64,000 nucleotides of DNA from Antedon bifida (lineage: Eukaryota > Echinodermata > Crinoidea > Comatulida > Antedonidae). Positions within the stretch are counted from its first letter, which is position 1, and each line of letters begins with the position of its first letter. Location: NCBI GenBank assembly GCA_963402885.1, contig OY727097.1, positions 12,090,001-12,154,000 on the forward strand, written 5' to 3'. This document shows positions 22,840 to 35,553 of the stretch, one piece after another. The position numbers were made by a program, and so were the translations under genes. The notes under the pieces are model-generated. The model saw only the letters and a list, made by a program, of their open reading frames with translations. It did no database searches and was not told where the DNA came from.

Positions 22840-23410
22840 AAGTGCGACAGACAGTTATTAAAAAGTGTGACAGCTCGATTACTACAAGTGCGACAGTACA
22901 AACGGGGTTTACAGATAGTAATTATATGCGATGTTTCAAGACAGTACTTATCAGGAATTGACCCTATTTGTGTTCTTTCTTGAATTTCAGGATCATTAAT
23001 TTGCAAAATAATATTAGTGACAATACAGTCATCCTCACTACAAAGTAGGCCTTAGTTGGTTCATTTAGGTATGTTATTACCGACACGCCCTTTAAATTGT
23101 AAAATTAGCACTTTGTTTTAATCACACTGAATTATAGCACATATTAGTATTAATGTTTGTAACACTTACATTCCTTTGAAGATCCAATTTAGCTCCAGCC
23201 TTGATCAAAATAGTGCAAACATCTGTGTGGCCGTTTTGTGCAGCCATATGTAAAGGTGACGCTCCAGTCTGAAATATTACAAACATTATGTTATAATATT
23301 TTTCTCTCTAAACAAAGTATTATAATATTTTCCTGAAATCAATACGATGTGATCAATTAACAATAACGTTATGGATTTAATTAAGTATGCTACATTGTTA
23401 AATTAAATAA
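22840..23410. repeat. Segmental duplicate D1, copy b (contains ankyrin exon)
   Basis: It matches 11580-12340 with the same order of landmarks on both sides of the exon. Immediately after, 23405-23560 is a fragment of block X (TGTAAACACTTCATCCGGTAG). Confidence 0.8.
23170..23268 (-). CDS. Ankyrin-repeat exon (33 codons)
   Basis: Minus strand: acceptor atatttcag, 99-nt phase-0 exon, donor gtaagtgt. It encodes an ankyrin repeat opening TGASPLHMAAQNGHTDVC and closing ILIKAGAKLDLQRN. It is the sister of the 12151-12249 exon, differing mostly at surface and loop positions while keeping the PLHxAA, NGHTD and KAGAxLDL core. This pattern suggests the copies remained coding after duplication. The next upstream exon recognised is 32.7 kb away, across two LINEs, the nested transposons and the Ngaro-like element. 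Confidence 0.9.
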
Positions 23411-23614
23411 AGATTAATGTATTGTATACGTATACATTTGTCTTGCTTGTATAACTTTTATAGTACTTTATAAATGTAAAACAAGTGTTTCTTTGCCTGA
23501 AATGTAAACACTTCATCCGGTAGTGCTAACTAGTCTCAGTGAAAATTATGATAAAGTGTTGACGGGAGGACGTTTTGCCGATGGAGGGCCAAAATCACGT
23601 ATTTTTTTAAAATG

Positions 23615-26080
23615 TATTTTTTTTTTTTTTTATTCAATATATCGTAATCGCAGCACAAGGCTGAATTAAAACAATATTAACATGATAATGTACACATTAA
23701 AAGGACAAAAAATCTAAAAAATTACAAATATAAAAATATAAAGGTACAACATTCAAGAATCGATAAAAATATACAAATTTAAAAATAGACAAAAACTAGC
23801 ACACAAGCACGCGAGCAGAAATTGCATATGATGACCAATAAAACAAGAATCATTTGTCATTAAGGAGTTTGGCGAGAAAGGGTATAGCACTTTTGGCATA
23901 TCTTTCGGTTCCTTCGGTTCGGTACATTTATGCCAAATATGTATCTATATCGTTTTGAGAATGACAGAATTATTTTACTACTATACATTGGTTTGTAAAT
24001 GAATACGTTTATAAATATTTATTAAGTCATGGTAATGAAAATGAGAAAAAATTACAATAAAGGTGGGTGACTCCCACGAAAGAGCACGGGGGATTATAAA
24101 TTCGTTGGATTTTCTAAGGAGCATACTGTGAGAACGAGAATTAATTAAACCACTCTTTAATGGAATTGGAACAGACGCATCGATGTGCAAATTCTTTACA
24201 TAATTTAATTCTTCTCGTATCAAGCGTCTGAAGATTAGTACTTTTAAGTGCGTTAAGATATGTGTCGTACTTAGGTCCCAATATAATCCGAAGCGCTCTT
24301 TTTTTAATTCGCTCAATCATGAGAGACTGTTTTATAGTACTACAACTATGCCACGCTGTTGAGGCATACTCGACAATAGGACGAACGTACCCCACATAAA
24401 CGGACACCAAATCGCAAGCAGAAACTCTAAAACGCTTGAGACGATTAAGCATATAATCTACGGCTACTATTAGAAATCATATTGCTAACAAGAGTATCCC
24501 ATCTTAAATTTGCTTGTATAGGGATACCGATAATTTTTATTTCATGCACAAAATCCAGCAATTTACCAACTATAACTAAGTTTGGAGGATCGGGAGGGTG
24601 TTTTTTAAAACAAATTTGCAAGGCTTCCATTTTGATGGATTGAGTTTGAGAAATATTTGACTAGCCCAGTTTTCTAGATCACAAACGTCAGAACCAACAA
24701 AAGTGGGATCGCTAGCACGACGGACCTCAACAAGGCTAACATCGTCAACATACTTAAATTTAGATGATTGGGCGTTTACGGTCGCATCATTAATTATAAC
24801 GTTAAAAAATAATTGGTCCAAACTTAGTAGGCTGTGAACATTTCCCAGATTTGAATCTGGTAGGGATGTAAGGTTGGAATGTAGACTGGTAGCTTATGGC
24901 GTTCAATCGGGCGGCTATTATGTGAGATTGAGGCAAAACTCTGATTGATTGCCTTAGCAATTTCAAAGTGGTCACTTTGGGGGACTCCGGGGACTGAATT
25001 GTTGGGATGGGATTGTAATTTATTGATCATAATTTGGATTCCTTTATGCCAATTGGATGGATCATTCTTTTTTTAATTTGAAAGGCGGTCTTGATAAAAG
25101 GATTTTTTTGCTGATTTGATAGAGAAAATGATTTTGTTTCTAAGGATGCGCCACATGTACGTTTTATTTTGGCAAAAGGCTACTTGGCGCTTTTTAATGA
25201 GAATCTTAATTTCTGGGGTCATCCAAGATTTGTCATTAGTATGAATTTTAGAAGTTTTTAGTGGAAAGTGAGTGTTAAAAGCGCTATTGACTGTACGATA
25301 AAATAAATCAGCCTTAGCTTGGGGTGACTTAGCTTCTAGGATCGACTTCAACCCAAGATTGGCCAATTATCCACCTCCCAAATTCAAACATACGATGCTT
25401 AGGCAGGTCTAAAAATACTTTTCCTAATACTACCATTTAATTTAAGGCCACTCGGGGCCTAAAAAACAGTATTATGGTCACTATTACAAATTGGTGCACC
25501 AACAACTGGTTTACAATAAACGTTATTATGTTAGTAACAATAATGTCGAAAATAGCAAGTTCACGTGTAGGTGTCACGAACTCTTGTTTCATGGAGTGAG
25601 CAAGACATGGGGTTGATATCAACTCTGTTAAAATCGCCCAGTATGACGAAACCAATTTTTGGGTATATTGTCTTTAACTGATCAACAGTAAAAATTATGT
25701 GGTCAACTAGCACTTGCTGATGTTCAGATTTTGGAGGTATAAACAGCACAGACAGCTATCGCAGACACCTTGCGTGGATGTCGGTAAGGACGAACATACA
25801 GCCACAAACATTCAAGAACATTGGGAATAATAACATCTTTAATCGGCGTTGCATACAGGGATATTGTCCGTTACGTAGACGGCAACTCCGCCACCAGTTT
25901 TTTCCTCTCTTAATTTAGTGAAAACATTAAAGCCATCAATTGATAAGAAATCTGTCGAGATTGAATTCGACTGCCATGTTTCTGTACAACAGCTATATCA
26001 ACAGGGCATATACAGTTATTCTTAATAACGGCTTCTAATTCGTCAATTTTGTTGAGTACGGAGCGAGTGTTTGTAAGTAA
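23615..26080 (-). pseudogene. CR1/jockey-type LINE relic, minus strand
   Basis: Minus-strand coding traces run from 26080 down. The endonuclease start (LLTNTRSVLNKIDELEAVI) is followed by PKIGFVILGDFNRVD (25670) and a linker with DKSWMTPEIKILIKKRQ (25190). An RT remnant with KYVDDVSLV (24745, catalytic YxDD box) comes next. The C-terminal region has LWDTLVS-like text, VGYVRPIVEYASTAWHS and ERIKKRALRIILG (24300-24380), ending ERYAKSAIPFLAKLLNDK near 23855. The RT fingers and motif A are missing between about 24830 and 24900, an internal deletion. Frameshifts are multiple. The 3' end is A-rich on the minus strand (T-run at 23620-23635). The 5' end abuts a GGTCGG element. Confidence 0.88.
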
Positions 26081-26168
26081 AACAAGGCCATATACATGCA
26101 GTCGCGTGCTCAAGTTAGTGTTTACCGACCAACCAACCGACCGACCGACCAACCGACCAAAATTGCTG
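26078..26168 (-). mobile_element. Short GGTCGG element, copy 3
   Basis: Reverse orientation: AACAAGGCCATATACATG, CAGTCGCGTGCTCAAG, TTAGTGTTTACCGACC, then CCAACCGACC repeats. The far terminal hairpin is missing. It sits exactly at the 5' end of the LINE at 23615-26080. Confidence 0.65.
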
Positions 26169-26204
26169 AACATGACCTTAAAATGATGAAAATGTTTAAA
26201 AACA

Positions 26205-29200
26205 TTTATGACAATGACAATGACAACTTCTTTTATTTTCTTTGTAAATAAAGTAAATAAATAAACAACAAAATTAACATTTATAATTACAAAATTGATT
26301 TAACAAAGAAAAGGGGAAAATTCTTGAAGCAGATGCTTATATCTTTTTAATTTACACGTGCGTAGCCTGTCACTTTTGACGTGCTCGTATAACGTAATTT
26401 CGAGTTGTAAAGTGAATCAAATATGATGACATTAAAGAAAGGTTGTAAAACAGAAATCGGGCAAAACGATTTCGTATTAACGTGCAGTGCGCGGGTAAAA
26501 ATCTGCGCACTCATTGCAATTTTTCAAACGCTTAAAATTGCCTAAACGTACTCTAATTTCATCGAAAATAAATTTGACAATTTTGAAAATGTTAAGCCCG
26601 CGTACGCATGCGTTATATGCGCTACGCACGTAATTGTATTGCCATATGATGAAAAATAACCTGAAATTTAAATGAGTACCACATTTTATTTAATTGTGAG
26701 TCATGCTTGTGAAGATATGATTACAAACGTGATTTCGTTAAATCGTGCGTGACCGCGTAATTTTTTAACTTTATTGTCAAATAGTTCATCAACGAAAAAT
26801 TTGATTGGTTTTTCTCATGGCAACTTAATATAAAAATAGAATAAAATCAGTAAAATGTTAAAACACAAAGTAAAATACACAGAACTGTAAAATATGTACA
26901 GATAAGGATAAATGCTATCTGGTGTTCCCAGGTGTTCGAAAATACAATTATTTGTGTTTGTCGTCATTATATTTAAATATACATTGTGGGACAAATGACA
27001 GTCGGTACTGTGCTGTCCGTAACCTTGATATTACTCTTAGTCTACACCCAGTACGGAGTGGATGAGTATCATCGTTCATAATTGCAATTATTTTCTGTTC
27101 CATTCGATTAACATACATTTTCATAACACTAGGCAGATTATTATCTCCATTTATGCATTTCTTAGCTCTTTTAACTATGCGTTCAAATTGATTTTTATTG
27201 TATTCATACGTGTTACCATAGTAGCAAGTTAAGTTAAACATTAAAACACTTTGTATAACGGCTTTGTAGAAGAGTACAAGTATTTCTTCATTTACCCTAA
27301 AGTTTTTGAGTTTCCTAATGAAATTCTTTGCGAACAGTTGTTGCAGCCTGGTCTGTCCAGGTAAGTTTCTCATCAATCATAGTTCCTAAATATTTATATT
27401 TGTCAATATTTCAACAATTGCTCCGTCGATTATAAGTGGTTCAATTTGAGGTTTTTTAATTCTGAAATCAATAATTAATTCTTTAGTTTTCTTAATATTA
27501 AGATCTAAGTAAATTATCGCCACACCATTTTGCAAATCTATTTACTTCATCGAAGTAACCGTTAAGTTTGTCTGACATGAAACCCGTTATTACAGTATCA
27601 TCTGCATACTTGATGATGGAGCATTTAGGGTCTTCACATACATAGTCACTAGTATAGAGTGTAAATAAAATGGGGGATAATACACAGCCTTGTGGGGCGC
27701 CTGTGCTGACTTTGCATACTTTAGATTGCGCATCTTCTATCTTATCATACTGTGGTCGTTCCCTAAGGTAACTGATAAGCTATAACAACATTTTAGTATT
27801 GACATTTAATTTATACAATTTATCGATAAGTAAGTGAGACTGGATACAATTGAAAGCACTGAAAATAAAAGTTGATCTGATGAAAGATCTTGGCACATCA
27901 AGGTCATCACTGCATCATCTACACCTCTGTTTTGACTATAATGCAAACTGATTAACATCATTATCAATATCATCATTCGACATAATCATTATAAGCATCA
28001 TTCTTTCCAAACATTTCATTGGATTTGGTGTCAAAATTATGGGACGGTAATCGTTTAAGGAAGTAATTTGTTTAGTTTTAGGCAATGGTGCTATTATTGA
28101 AGTCTTCCAAATAGTTGGGATAACTCCAGTATCAATAGTACGTTTGAAAAAAGTTGTAAATACTGGAGAGAGTTGGTGACCACAAAACTTCAGCACTTTA
28201 TTGCTAATACCGTCAGGACCCGTAGCTTTGTTCACCTTAACACCTGGGAACACCTGCCCGACTAAAGTTTCATCAATACTTAAAATAGTGTATTTTTTAT
28301 TGGTTTCGTTTTCTAATGACCTTATGTTATCGCTAAAATCATTTTATCAAATCGGCAGTAAAATTCATTTAGGTCATTTGCGAGTTTAAAATTAAAATTG
28401 TTAGTATTACTATTATCATTACTTTCTTTACAGTTAAAACCAGACATTGTTCGCATTGCCTTCCATGCTCCGCGGCTATCACAGTTCTTAAATTTATTTT
28501 CAAGAGTTCTACCATCTTCAGCTTTACCGGATTTGATTAACTTGTTGATTTCTTTTTGTTTCAGTTTAACAAGACTACTTTGTTATCTGCAAAAGCCCGT
28601 TGTTTCTCAATTAATAGCAGTCTTATGTTTCTCGACATCTATGGTTTGTTATTTGCGTCCACTTTCTTGTATTTGATCGGGATCACATTTCCAACACTTT
28701 ATTTAATGTACTCATTTACAGCAGTAACATTAGTGTCGATATTATTATCGTCGAACACCGACCAGTTCGTACATTCAAAGCAACCGCGTAATGTATCCAC
28801 TACAGGCGCGGTATTTAATTGTGATTGGCTTGAATTGCTTTTAAAACGTTGTCTGTATTTCGGCAGCATACACATTGTATTATGATCAGATTCTCCTAGT
28901 GGCACTCGCGATTTCACATTATATTCACACTTAATGTTTCTGTAACATTTGTCTAAGATCGTAGTGCCTCTAGTTGGTTTGGTAATATATTGCAAATAAC
29001 CCGGATAGCTAAAGCGGCATTTGTTAAAATCACCCAGTACGAGTTTAATGGAATCCGGTGATTTACTTTCGAGATCGTTTAACCTGCGTCTTAGCTCTTT
29101 GTTTGCAATCGCCTCATTTGCATTTGGGTGTATGTAGACAATTACCCGGGTGAATTCACGCGGCAAACAAAATGGCTGCAAACCAACTATAATCAACTCT

Positions 29201-29560
29201 ATGTTGTAAATAACTTTCTTTAACGGATGAATTATTGCACCATTTATTGTTGAAGTAAAGACATACACCACCACCTCTGTTTTTGTCAGATTCACTGGTT
29301 CTGTCACCTCTAATAAGCTCATAATTTTGTATGTGTAATGCACTATCGAGAACGTCTACCCCCAGCCAGGTCTTGCTAAAACACATTATATTAACATCAC
29401 GAAACTCCTGTAAATATCTCAGATTACTGCTAATTCCATCAATTTTATTTGTTAGCGATCTAATGCAAGAATGATGGAGGGGAGTGGACTCTTATTACCA
29501 CTTATCCTCATTTTTACCCGAGCCCCTCCTTTCCTACCTCGTAGGAAACTGAGGTTTGGC
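26205..29560 (-). pseudogene. Rex/CR1-type LINE relic, minus strand, nearly full ORF2
   Basis: Minus-strand traces follow complete LINE order. The endonuclease spans 29470-28700 (RSLTNKIDGI; MCFSKTWLG; GGGVCLYF; KLVLGDFNKC; GESDHNT). RT motifs are NKATGPDGISNKVLK near 28220, NDYRPIILTPNPMKCLER, STGAPQGCVLSPILF near 27690, and KYADDTVITGFMSDKLN near 27600, with an intact YADD box. The C-terminal region 27376-26948 has FYKAVIQSVLMFNLTCYYGN, DDTHPLRTGCR and YRLSFVPQCIF, as in Rex1/Babar-like elements. Stops and frameshifts break it into several frames. The stretch 26230-26940 is probably its 3' untranslated region, ending near a (TTGTCA)n-type tail at 26205-26235 (minus strand). Confidence 0.88.
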
Positions 29561-29830
29561 AACAAATAACATCAGAAAAAACAGTAACGTAATCCAGAAA
29601 AACACACGAAAGGGACATCAAAAACACATACAAGATAGACATCAATTCAATGACTATAAAACATCACAAATACAACAGGAAACTAAAGTCCGGAGAGCAG
29701 CTAATGTAGCGCTACCGAGACGACGAAACTACTGTCTTTTGGCTATGCACAATATTTGTTGGCGTTCCAGATAATTATATTTTATTGTTTAGGTTAGTAT
29801 TATTTATGATTTTCAAACAAATTTTAAAAG
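29561..29830. other. Unassigned sequence next to the LINE 5' end
   Basis: Plus frame 29556-29774 is open but compositionally A-rich with no family motif. The stretch may be the LINE 5' region (minus strand) or intron. Confidence 0.35.
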
Positions 29831-30050
29831 CTTATGTGCATGGAAATAGTGTAGATTTCACATCTTCTAAATCAAATGTCAACTGTATACGTGAAGCATA
29901 ATTAACAATACATTTAAGTTCCAACTTATCTTGCAGTTTAAAAGAAGCTATACTGGTATTGGTTGCAATAGCATCTGACAAACGGCATGCTTCGATAACT
30001 GCTGTAAAATTAACAGGGCTGAATTTGAACCAGAACACTGGGGTAACCCC
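29829..30050 (-). other. Open stretch with a recurrent conserved block
   Basis: The minus-strand open frame (about 70 codons; VFWFKFSPVNFTAVIEACRL ...) contains KLELKCIVNYASRI. The same nucleotide block (AAGTTGGAACTCAAATG, ATTGTTAATTATGCTTCACG) recurs in blocks X1 (15555-15600), X2 (32805-32855) and X3 (48262-48305) with similar translation. The family is not recognised. It could be an old exon of the duplicated locus or a transposon-coding relic. Confidence 0.3.
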
Positions 30051-30819
30051 ATATTCATCACGAAAGATGCCCTGGATTATTTATCATCCTGTTTTAAATC
30101 AGATGTAATTAGAATTCTATGGACCTCAACAGCATCCCTATTTCTAGATAAATGTCATTCATACTCATTGGGAGTAGGCTGGTTTATTTAGCAAAAAGAA
30201 GATATCCTTTAATTTGCATCAGCTTAAACTTATTATCGTTTGACCAAAATTATTAAAGATGGGAGCCAATAATCAAATATATACTGCTGATGCTAAACAT
30301 GCACTGGCCTTGGCAAGGCTAAACCTGACTAGGATGAGCCTTCTATCTTTGCTCAAATCATATCCATTTCTTCCCAGTAGCCTTTTATAAGCATTCGCTG
30401 TCATTTCAACATTTGCTATACTGGACAATTATCTCAAAATGTAATAATATCATTGTGTTTTGGTTCTGGTCAAATTGGATAGAAAACAAACTCTCTAGCT
30501 ACTGTAATTGTTGCTATTTGAAAATTGGGTTAGATTCAATTTTCCTACAAAGATGATATAATTTCATGAAAAAGGGCCATTATAAATGTAAATATTGGTA
30601 ACAATTGTATAACAATAGCTATTCATGTCTATGTTTTATTGTATATTTATTTAATGCAAGTCATGTAAAATTGGTCCACACAAAAAATAGCATATCCTTT
30701 ACCATTGTGTGATTTGATAATACCACCAATTACCTAGCTGGGCAAAGTTTGACAGCCTTGTTCTTGCATATCAATAAATATCAAACTATATAGCCTTCAA
30801 ATAGCATAAACATAGATAG
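30051..30819 (-). other. Intron, partly duplicated
   Basis: The stretch 30170-30270 (TTTAATTTGCATCA, TTATTATC, TTGACCAAAAT) matches 53340-53430. Otherwise it is AT-rich, with nothing supported. Confidence 0.45.
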
Positions 30820-31260
30820 CAAGGAAATAGCTGTGCAATTGCTATACTTGATATAGCATAAATAGCAAATAAAACCTATACTTGATAACCTTGATAGCCA
30901 TAAATAGCCTATAAATAGCTTGCAATTGCTATACTTGATATAACAATAAATAGCAATCACATAGCTGTGTAATTGCTATACTTGATATAGCCATAAATAG
31001 CACACTAATAGCTGTGTAATTGCTATACTTCATATAGACATAAAATAACAAATAAATAGCTGTGTAAGTGCTATAGTTGATATAGCCATAAATAGCCTAC
31101 AAATAGCTTGAAATGCTGTATGCCTACTTGATTTAGCCATAGCAAATAAATAGCTGTGTAATTGCTATACTTGATAGCCATAAATAGCTGTGCAATTACT
31201 ATACCTCATATAGCCATAAATAGCAAACAAATAACTGTGCAATTGCTTTACACCAGCTAT
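30820..31260. repeat. Variable ~47-bp minisatellite
   Basis: About nine units are built on ATAGCTGTGTAATTGCTATA, CTTGATATAGCCATAAATAG and CAAATAA. Spacing varies from about 34 to 89 bp (for example 30964, 31011, 31059, 31111, 31153, 31187, 31233). Confidence 0.8.
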
Positions 31261-31559
31261 AACAAACAGGCTGAAAATAGCCTTGGAATAGCTGTCCTAC
31301 TGTGACATATTGGTCACTTGCCTGAAACCTCAGCTACAGCTGCTATAGTAGCTGTATTTCAACTATACCATACCATGTCTGAATGTAGTCACAGTTAAAG
31401 CCAAATAATATAACAATTACACAATGCTACAATTAATAACTACAGAATAAGATACACTTAATACACATTGAATAGTTGACAAGTTTTGTTTTAGGGTATA
31501 CACATTAGGCGATCTACATGAAGGTGGTTATATCTTGGCGGTTTACATCTGGAGTGATG

Positions 31560-31725
31560 TTTTTTTAAAGGGTTTGGTTCAGTTAATAGTTAAGAGATTA
31601 TTAATAGGGTTTGGTTCAGTTGATAGTTGAGATTATTTGAGGGCTAGGTTTAGTTGACAGTTAAAAAATTATGGAAAGCGGGGATTCAGTTGATACTTGA
31701 GATTATTTAGAGGGTTAGCTTGAAT
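31560..31725. repeat. Degenerate ~50-bp tandem repeat
   Basis: Four units carry GGTTTGGTTCAGTTAATAGT or GGATTCAGTTGATACTTGAG followed by GATTATT(A/T)GAGGG. They are diverged and non-coding. Confidence 0.7.
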
Positions 31726-32043
31726 TTTACGTTTCTAGTATTTTTTTTTCAACTTCAGAGTTTTATTTTCATGCTATAGCAAAAATTATCCACCATCTTT
31801 TTTCACCTTCTAGGGAGTTATTACACTAGGTTAAGGTTAAACTACTTAACTAATGAAAAAAAGTCTTTTTGGTTTTTATAGCAACATTTTACAACATTTT
31901 GTGTTTGACCATTTTAAGGGAAATCCTTGATTTCTATTACAAATATTTGATTTATGCACAATTAACCAGATATTATATTTAAAATTCATGTCTGTACCTG
32001 TGCTTTAACTTAAATAAAAATTATTAACCCTTTGATGTTTTCT
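31726..32043 (-). other. Intron, no recognised feature
   Basis: AT-rich intron sequence before block X copy 2; nothing supported. Confidence 0.4.
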
Positions 32044-33422
32044 TTAAGATAGTGTATTGTATATGCATGCATTTGTTTTGCTTGTATACTATTTTTTTAT
32101 ATAGTACCGTACTTTTATACGTAGCATTTATATAATATTGCAAATTCGGTAAGAAATTGTTGTCCTTAATATGAAAGGTGCCACTAGTTCTGCTGCCAGT
32201 TATTTTGCTACAATTATCAAAGAACCTATAGATACAGTGCACTGATTGGGTAATAGAATACTGTAGTTCAATACGGTTAGTGTAATTTTAACCTTTAAGA
32301 TTTTTTGTTGGAGACATTGATATACGCACTGTCATATGGAACTTTTAAAGTTAAAAAAGCCCCAAATCATAATATAGGCTATTATGATAGTGGTGTTTGC
32401 GTTTGAACTGGCAGTTACGTCTAAAAATGTATCCATGCTCCAAAATGTGTTCAGGTAACACATTTTTCTAAATTCTTAATTATTGGTTTCATTTTGCCGT
32501 TACTGGGATACGTTAAAAAAAATTCATATCCATTTAGTGTACCATTTTCATAAAATAGTGTTGTTCTGTAGGCTACATCACAATACATACAAAAACAGAA
32601 AAATCACCATTAAAAAAGACATTCCCTAATATTCAGTGCTCTAAATGGTAAAAAATATTACGGAATCTCTTTGTACGAGGAGTGATGGACCGCTTCCTTG
32701 AACTTAAAAAATAGTACATGCGATAGGTTGGGTCTTGTAAAATCAAATGTGTTTTCTTAGTAGAGTGATCTCTAATCAATCAAATTGAGATCTGCTAAAT
32801 TATAAGTATACGTGAAGCATAATTAACAACACATTTGAGTTCCAACTTATTCTTACATGTGGTCCAGGTAAACCATGTAACAATGATAAAAGTGAGAATA
32901 CTTTCAATGACAGATTTATATAAAAAAAAGACGTAGGCCTAATGGGAGGTTTAACTTCAAAATATTTAAGTCTATGCAAAAAGTAAAAACGTTGAGCATG
33001 GGCCTTTTTGATAGCCTTAGTAATAATACTTATTGCCTTGACATTTAAAATCTCAGTGATTTATTTACAATGTCAATTCCAGAGGGGGTATTTCATATTG
33101 TAGGTGATTTACATTTTGTGTTTTAAAATGTCGAGTGTTTCACCTGCTTTGATAGAAACAATACTGTTGAGTTGAAAATGTAAACATATTAGTGTATTGG
33201 TAAACACATGATGTACTGAAAACAAAAAGTATAATTGTGCACATAATTATAGTAGGTGACATTTGTAATTGAGATCGTTTATTTGACACAACAAAGCATG
33301 TGAACACCTAAAAAACGTACATAATCATATAATGTAGTACATTTTGAATGTTGACATGACATGATAAACAATAAACATGTTCAACAGATTTCAACTTAGA
33401 TTTTTCTCGGGTTACTTGGATG
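32044..33422. repeat. Segmental duplicate block X, copy 2
   Basis: It is colinear with 15019-16050 and 47892-48740, sharing GTGGTGTTTGCGTTTGAAC, GCAGTTACGTC, ACGTGAAGCATAATTAACAA, TTTCACCTGCTTTGATAGA and AAAACGTACATAATCATATA. It is longer than copy 1 through insertions near 32050-32400. Confidence 0.8.
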
Positions 33423-34078
33423 TGGTTTTAATTACGCGGTGTATTGTTTATTTATTGCAATGCACTGTGTTCTCTCTTAGTAGTACATGGGCGGATTGCA
33501 ATATAAAGACTTTGTCTTAGGCTTCGCCCCTCGCGAAAGTCTTAGTTAAGCCTTTTAGCAAAGTCGATTGCAATATAGCGGTCTTAACTGAGACTTTATT
33601 AGTAAAAAATTTCAAACAATCAAACCAGCCTATAGTTACCGACAAATGAGGGCGCTATACCAACAAGTGCAAAGAGTAAGTTAACAATAAGGAGTAGCGA
33701 CAAGCTCCTCAGTAGGACATATTGAGGCCATTTTAATGCATGAATGGACACACTGCCTATTCAATAGCGTTAATATTACGTAAATACTAGGAGGTTTTAG
33801 CAAATAATTAAAAATATTGGCAACAAAATTGTATGTAATTTGATAGTAAATATTGGTTAATTAATACATGCTTAAAGTTTACAAACAAATATTTCAAAAA
33901 AATAAATTTCAAATATGTTACTATATGTAGTCTTTTTTGGTAAAAATAGTGTAGCGCTAGGCCGCGTATGGAGAATAATGTTGGTGCGGTTGTGGACCGC
34001 TAATAGTAATTGATCGTCAGGTAGGTGTGGGCCTATATAGATTTTATCTATTGTAACAATTGGTAGATAAAAATAATA

Positions 34079-34811
34079 CGCCGTGGTTAGGATTCCGGCA
34101 CCCGAACTCAACTGCCCAGCGTTAGGGAATCCGACACGCTATTGCGCATGCCCAGAGCGAGGTAATCGGCGACTCTATACTTATCATCAACAGCGATGGA
34201 TCATTTCATAGCTGCGCCACATACGGCGAACTAGCCTAGATGCCTACTAATATGGGATCCACAGGCTAAGGCTACCAGTTAGACGTGACCGGTGGGCCTA
34301 TAGTATTTATTTTGTAATTAAAAAGTGGTTGCTTCATTCATATATAAACTTCATATCATTATGAATTATATAATTACATGACTAGTTTTATGATTTTTCA
34401 TAACGCATTATACTGTACATAATGCAATCACAAGTTGATTTGTTGACGGCAGCCACCGCGTGGATGTGAAAAAACTGTTCGGGAAGTCAGGGTCGCAACG
34501 CTAAAATTCTTAGATAGATACTGATACTTATTAATATCATTATAATTATTCTAACGCGTGGCGTAGTCGTATTTTAATTATTAATTCATGTATGGCATAG
34601 GCCAAGTTTCATCCATCGCTCTCTCCCCCCGCGCAACGACTATCTAGGCTACAGTAAATCCCTATAACACTCCGACCTCCGTGGTGTGGTGGTGTGGCAC
34701 TATTAGTGCAAGCTATAATTCACTTCTCAGAGCTCTGGGCATGCGCAATAGCGTGTCGGATTCCCTAACGGTGGGCAGTTGAGTTCCGGTGCCGGAATCC
34801 TAACCACAGCG
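34079..34811. mobile_element. Nested MITE with ~85-bp TIRs and 9-bp TSD (Mutator-like)
   Basis: The left TIR begins CGCCGTGGTTAGGATTCCGG. The right end read inward begins CGCTGTGGTTAGGATTCCGG, and the two continue to match through GAATCCGACACGCTATTGCG and CATGCCCAGAGC. A 9-bp direct repeat AAAATAATA lies immediately outside each end (34070-34078 and 34812-34820). Long TIRs with a 9-bp duplication are the hallmark of Mutator-like elements. There is no transposase frame. Confidence 0.8.
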
Positions 34812-34960
34812 AAAATAATAATACACATGTCTTATAGGTCAATACCCCTTTTTTACACTAGTATCATAAAATCAATTCACAGCAGTATTTAAAGATGTTA
34901 ATTTCGCCATGATATTTCTAGCTAGCCTAGGATCGCTCGCGTCGCGCGGTTAGCGTAAGC

Positions 34961-35553
34961 CAGAGCCATATATAGAGAGAGTTACAGCATTGCGTTCACG
35001 GATTTTAGAATGTCACGTGGTGTGCACGCCGGCCATGTTTGTGTCCAACTATGCCTATGTAGCGTATGGAGTCGAGTCATTTGCTTAAAAAATGTATAAC
35101 ACTCACAAGGCTTTAAATATCGAATTTAATATCAAAACAATCAATTTGTTTAAAGGTTTTTGTTAAGATAATAACGAAATCATAAAGTTACTGCGAACAT
35201 GATTTTAAAAAACAAAATGTAAAAACAATGCATTACTATAGAGAATCGCTGTACAAACTAAACGCGCACGCGTATAGCGTGCATGGAGCGCACAACCAGA
35301 GCCGTTCCGAAATTGCTATTTTTGTTGTTTAAAATCATGTTCGCAGTAACTTTATAATTTTTTTATTATTTTAACAAAAACCTTTAAACAAATTGATTGT
35401 TTTGATATTAAATTCGATAATTAAAGCCTTTTGAACGTTATACATACATACGTACAACAAAAGACTCAACTCCATACGCTACATGGGAATAGTTGGACAC
35501 AAACAAGGCTTCTAATCCATTCAATGTCGAAACTCTCTCTATATATGGCTCTG
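34961..35553. mobile_element. Nested foldback MITE with 8-bp TSD (hAT-like)
   Basis: The termini are CAGAGCCATATATAGAG and its complement ending CTCTATATATGGCTCTG. They are flanked by an exact 8-bp duplication GCGTAAGC (34953-34960 and 35554-35561). The arms stay complementary for most of the element (about 250 bp each; for example TCATAAAGTTACTGCGAACA against TGTTCGCAGTAACTTTATAA). They surround a core of about 100 bp containing CGCGCACGCG. CAG/CTG ends with an 8-bp TSD are hAT traits. Confidence 0.85.

Noticed and set aside
33872..34111. 79-codon minus-strand frame
   Set aside because: It spans the border of the nested Mutator-like MITE and so cannot be a conserved gene.
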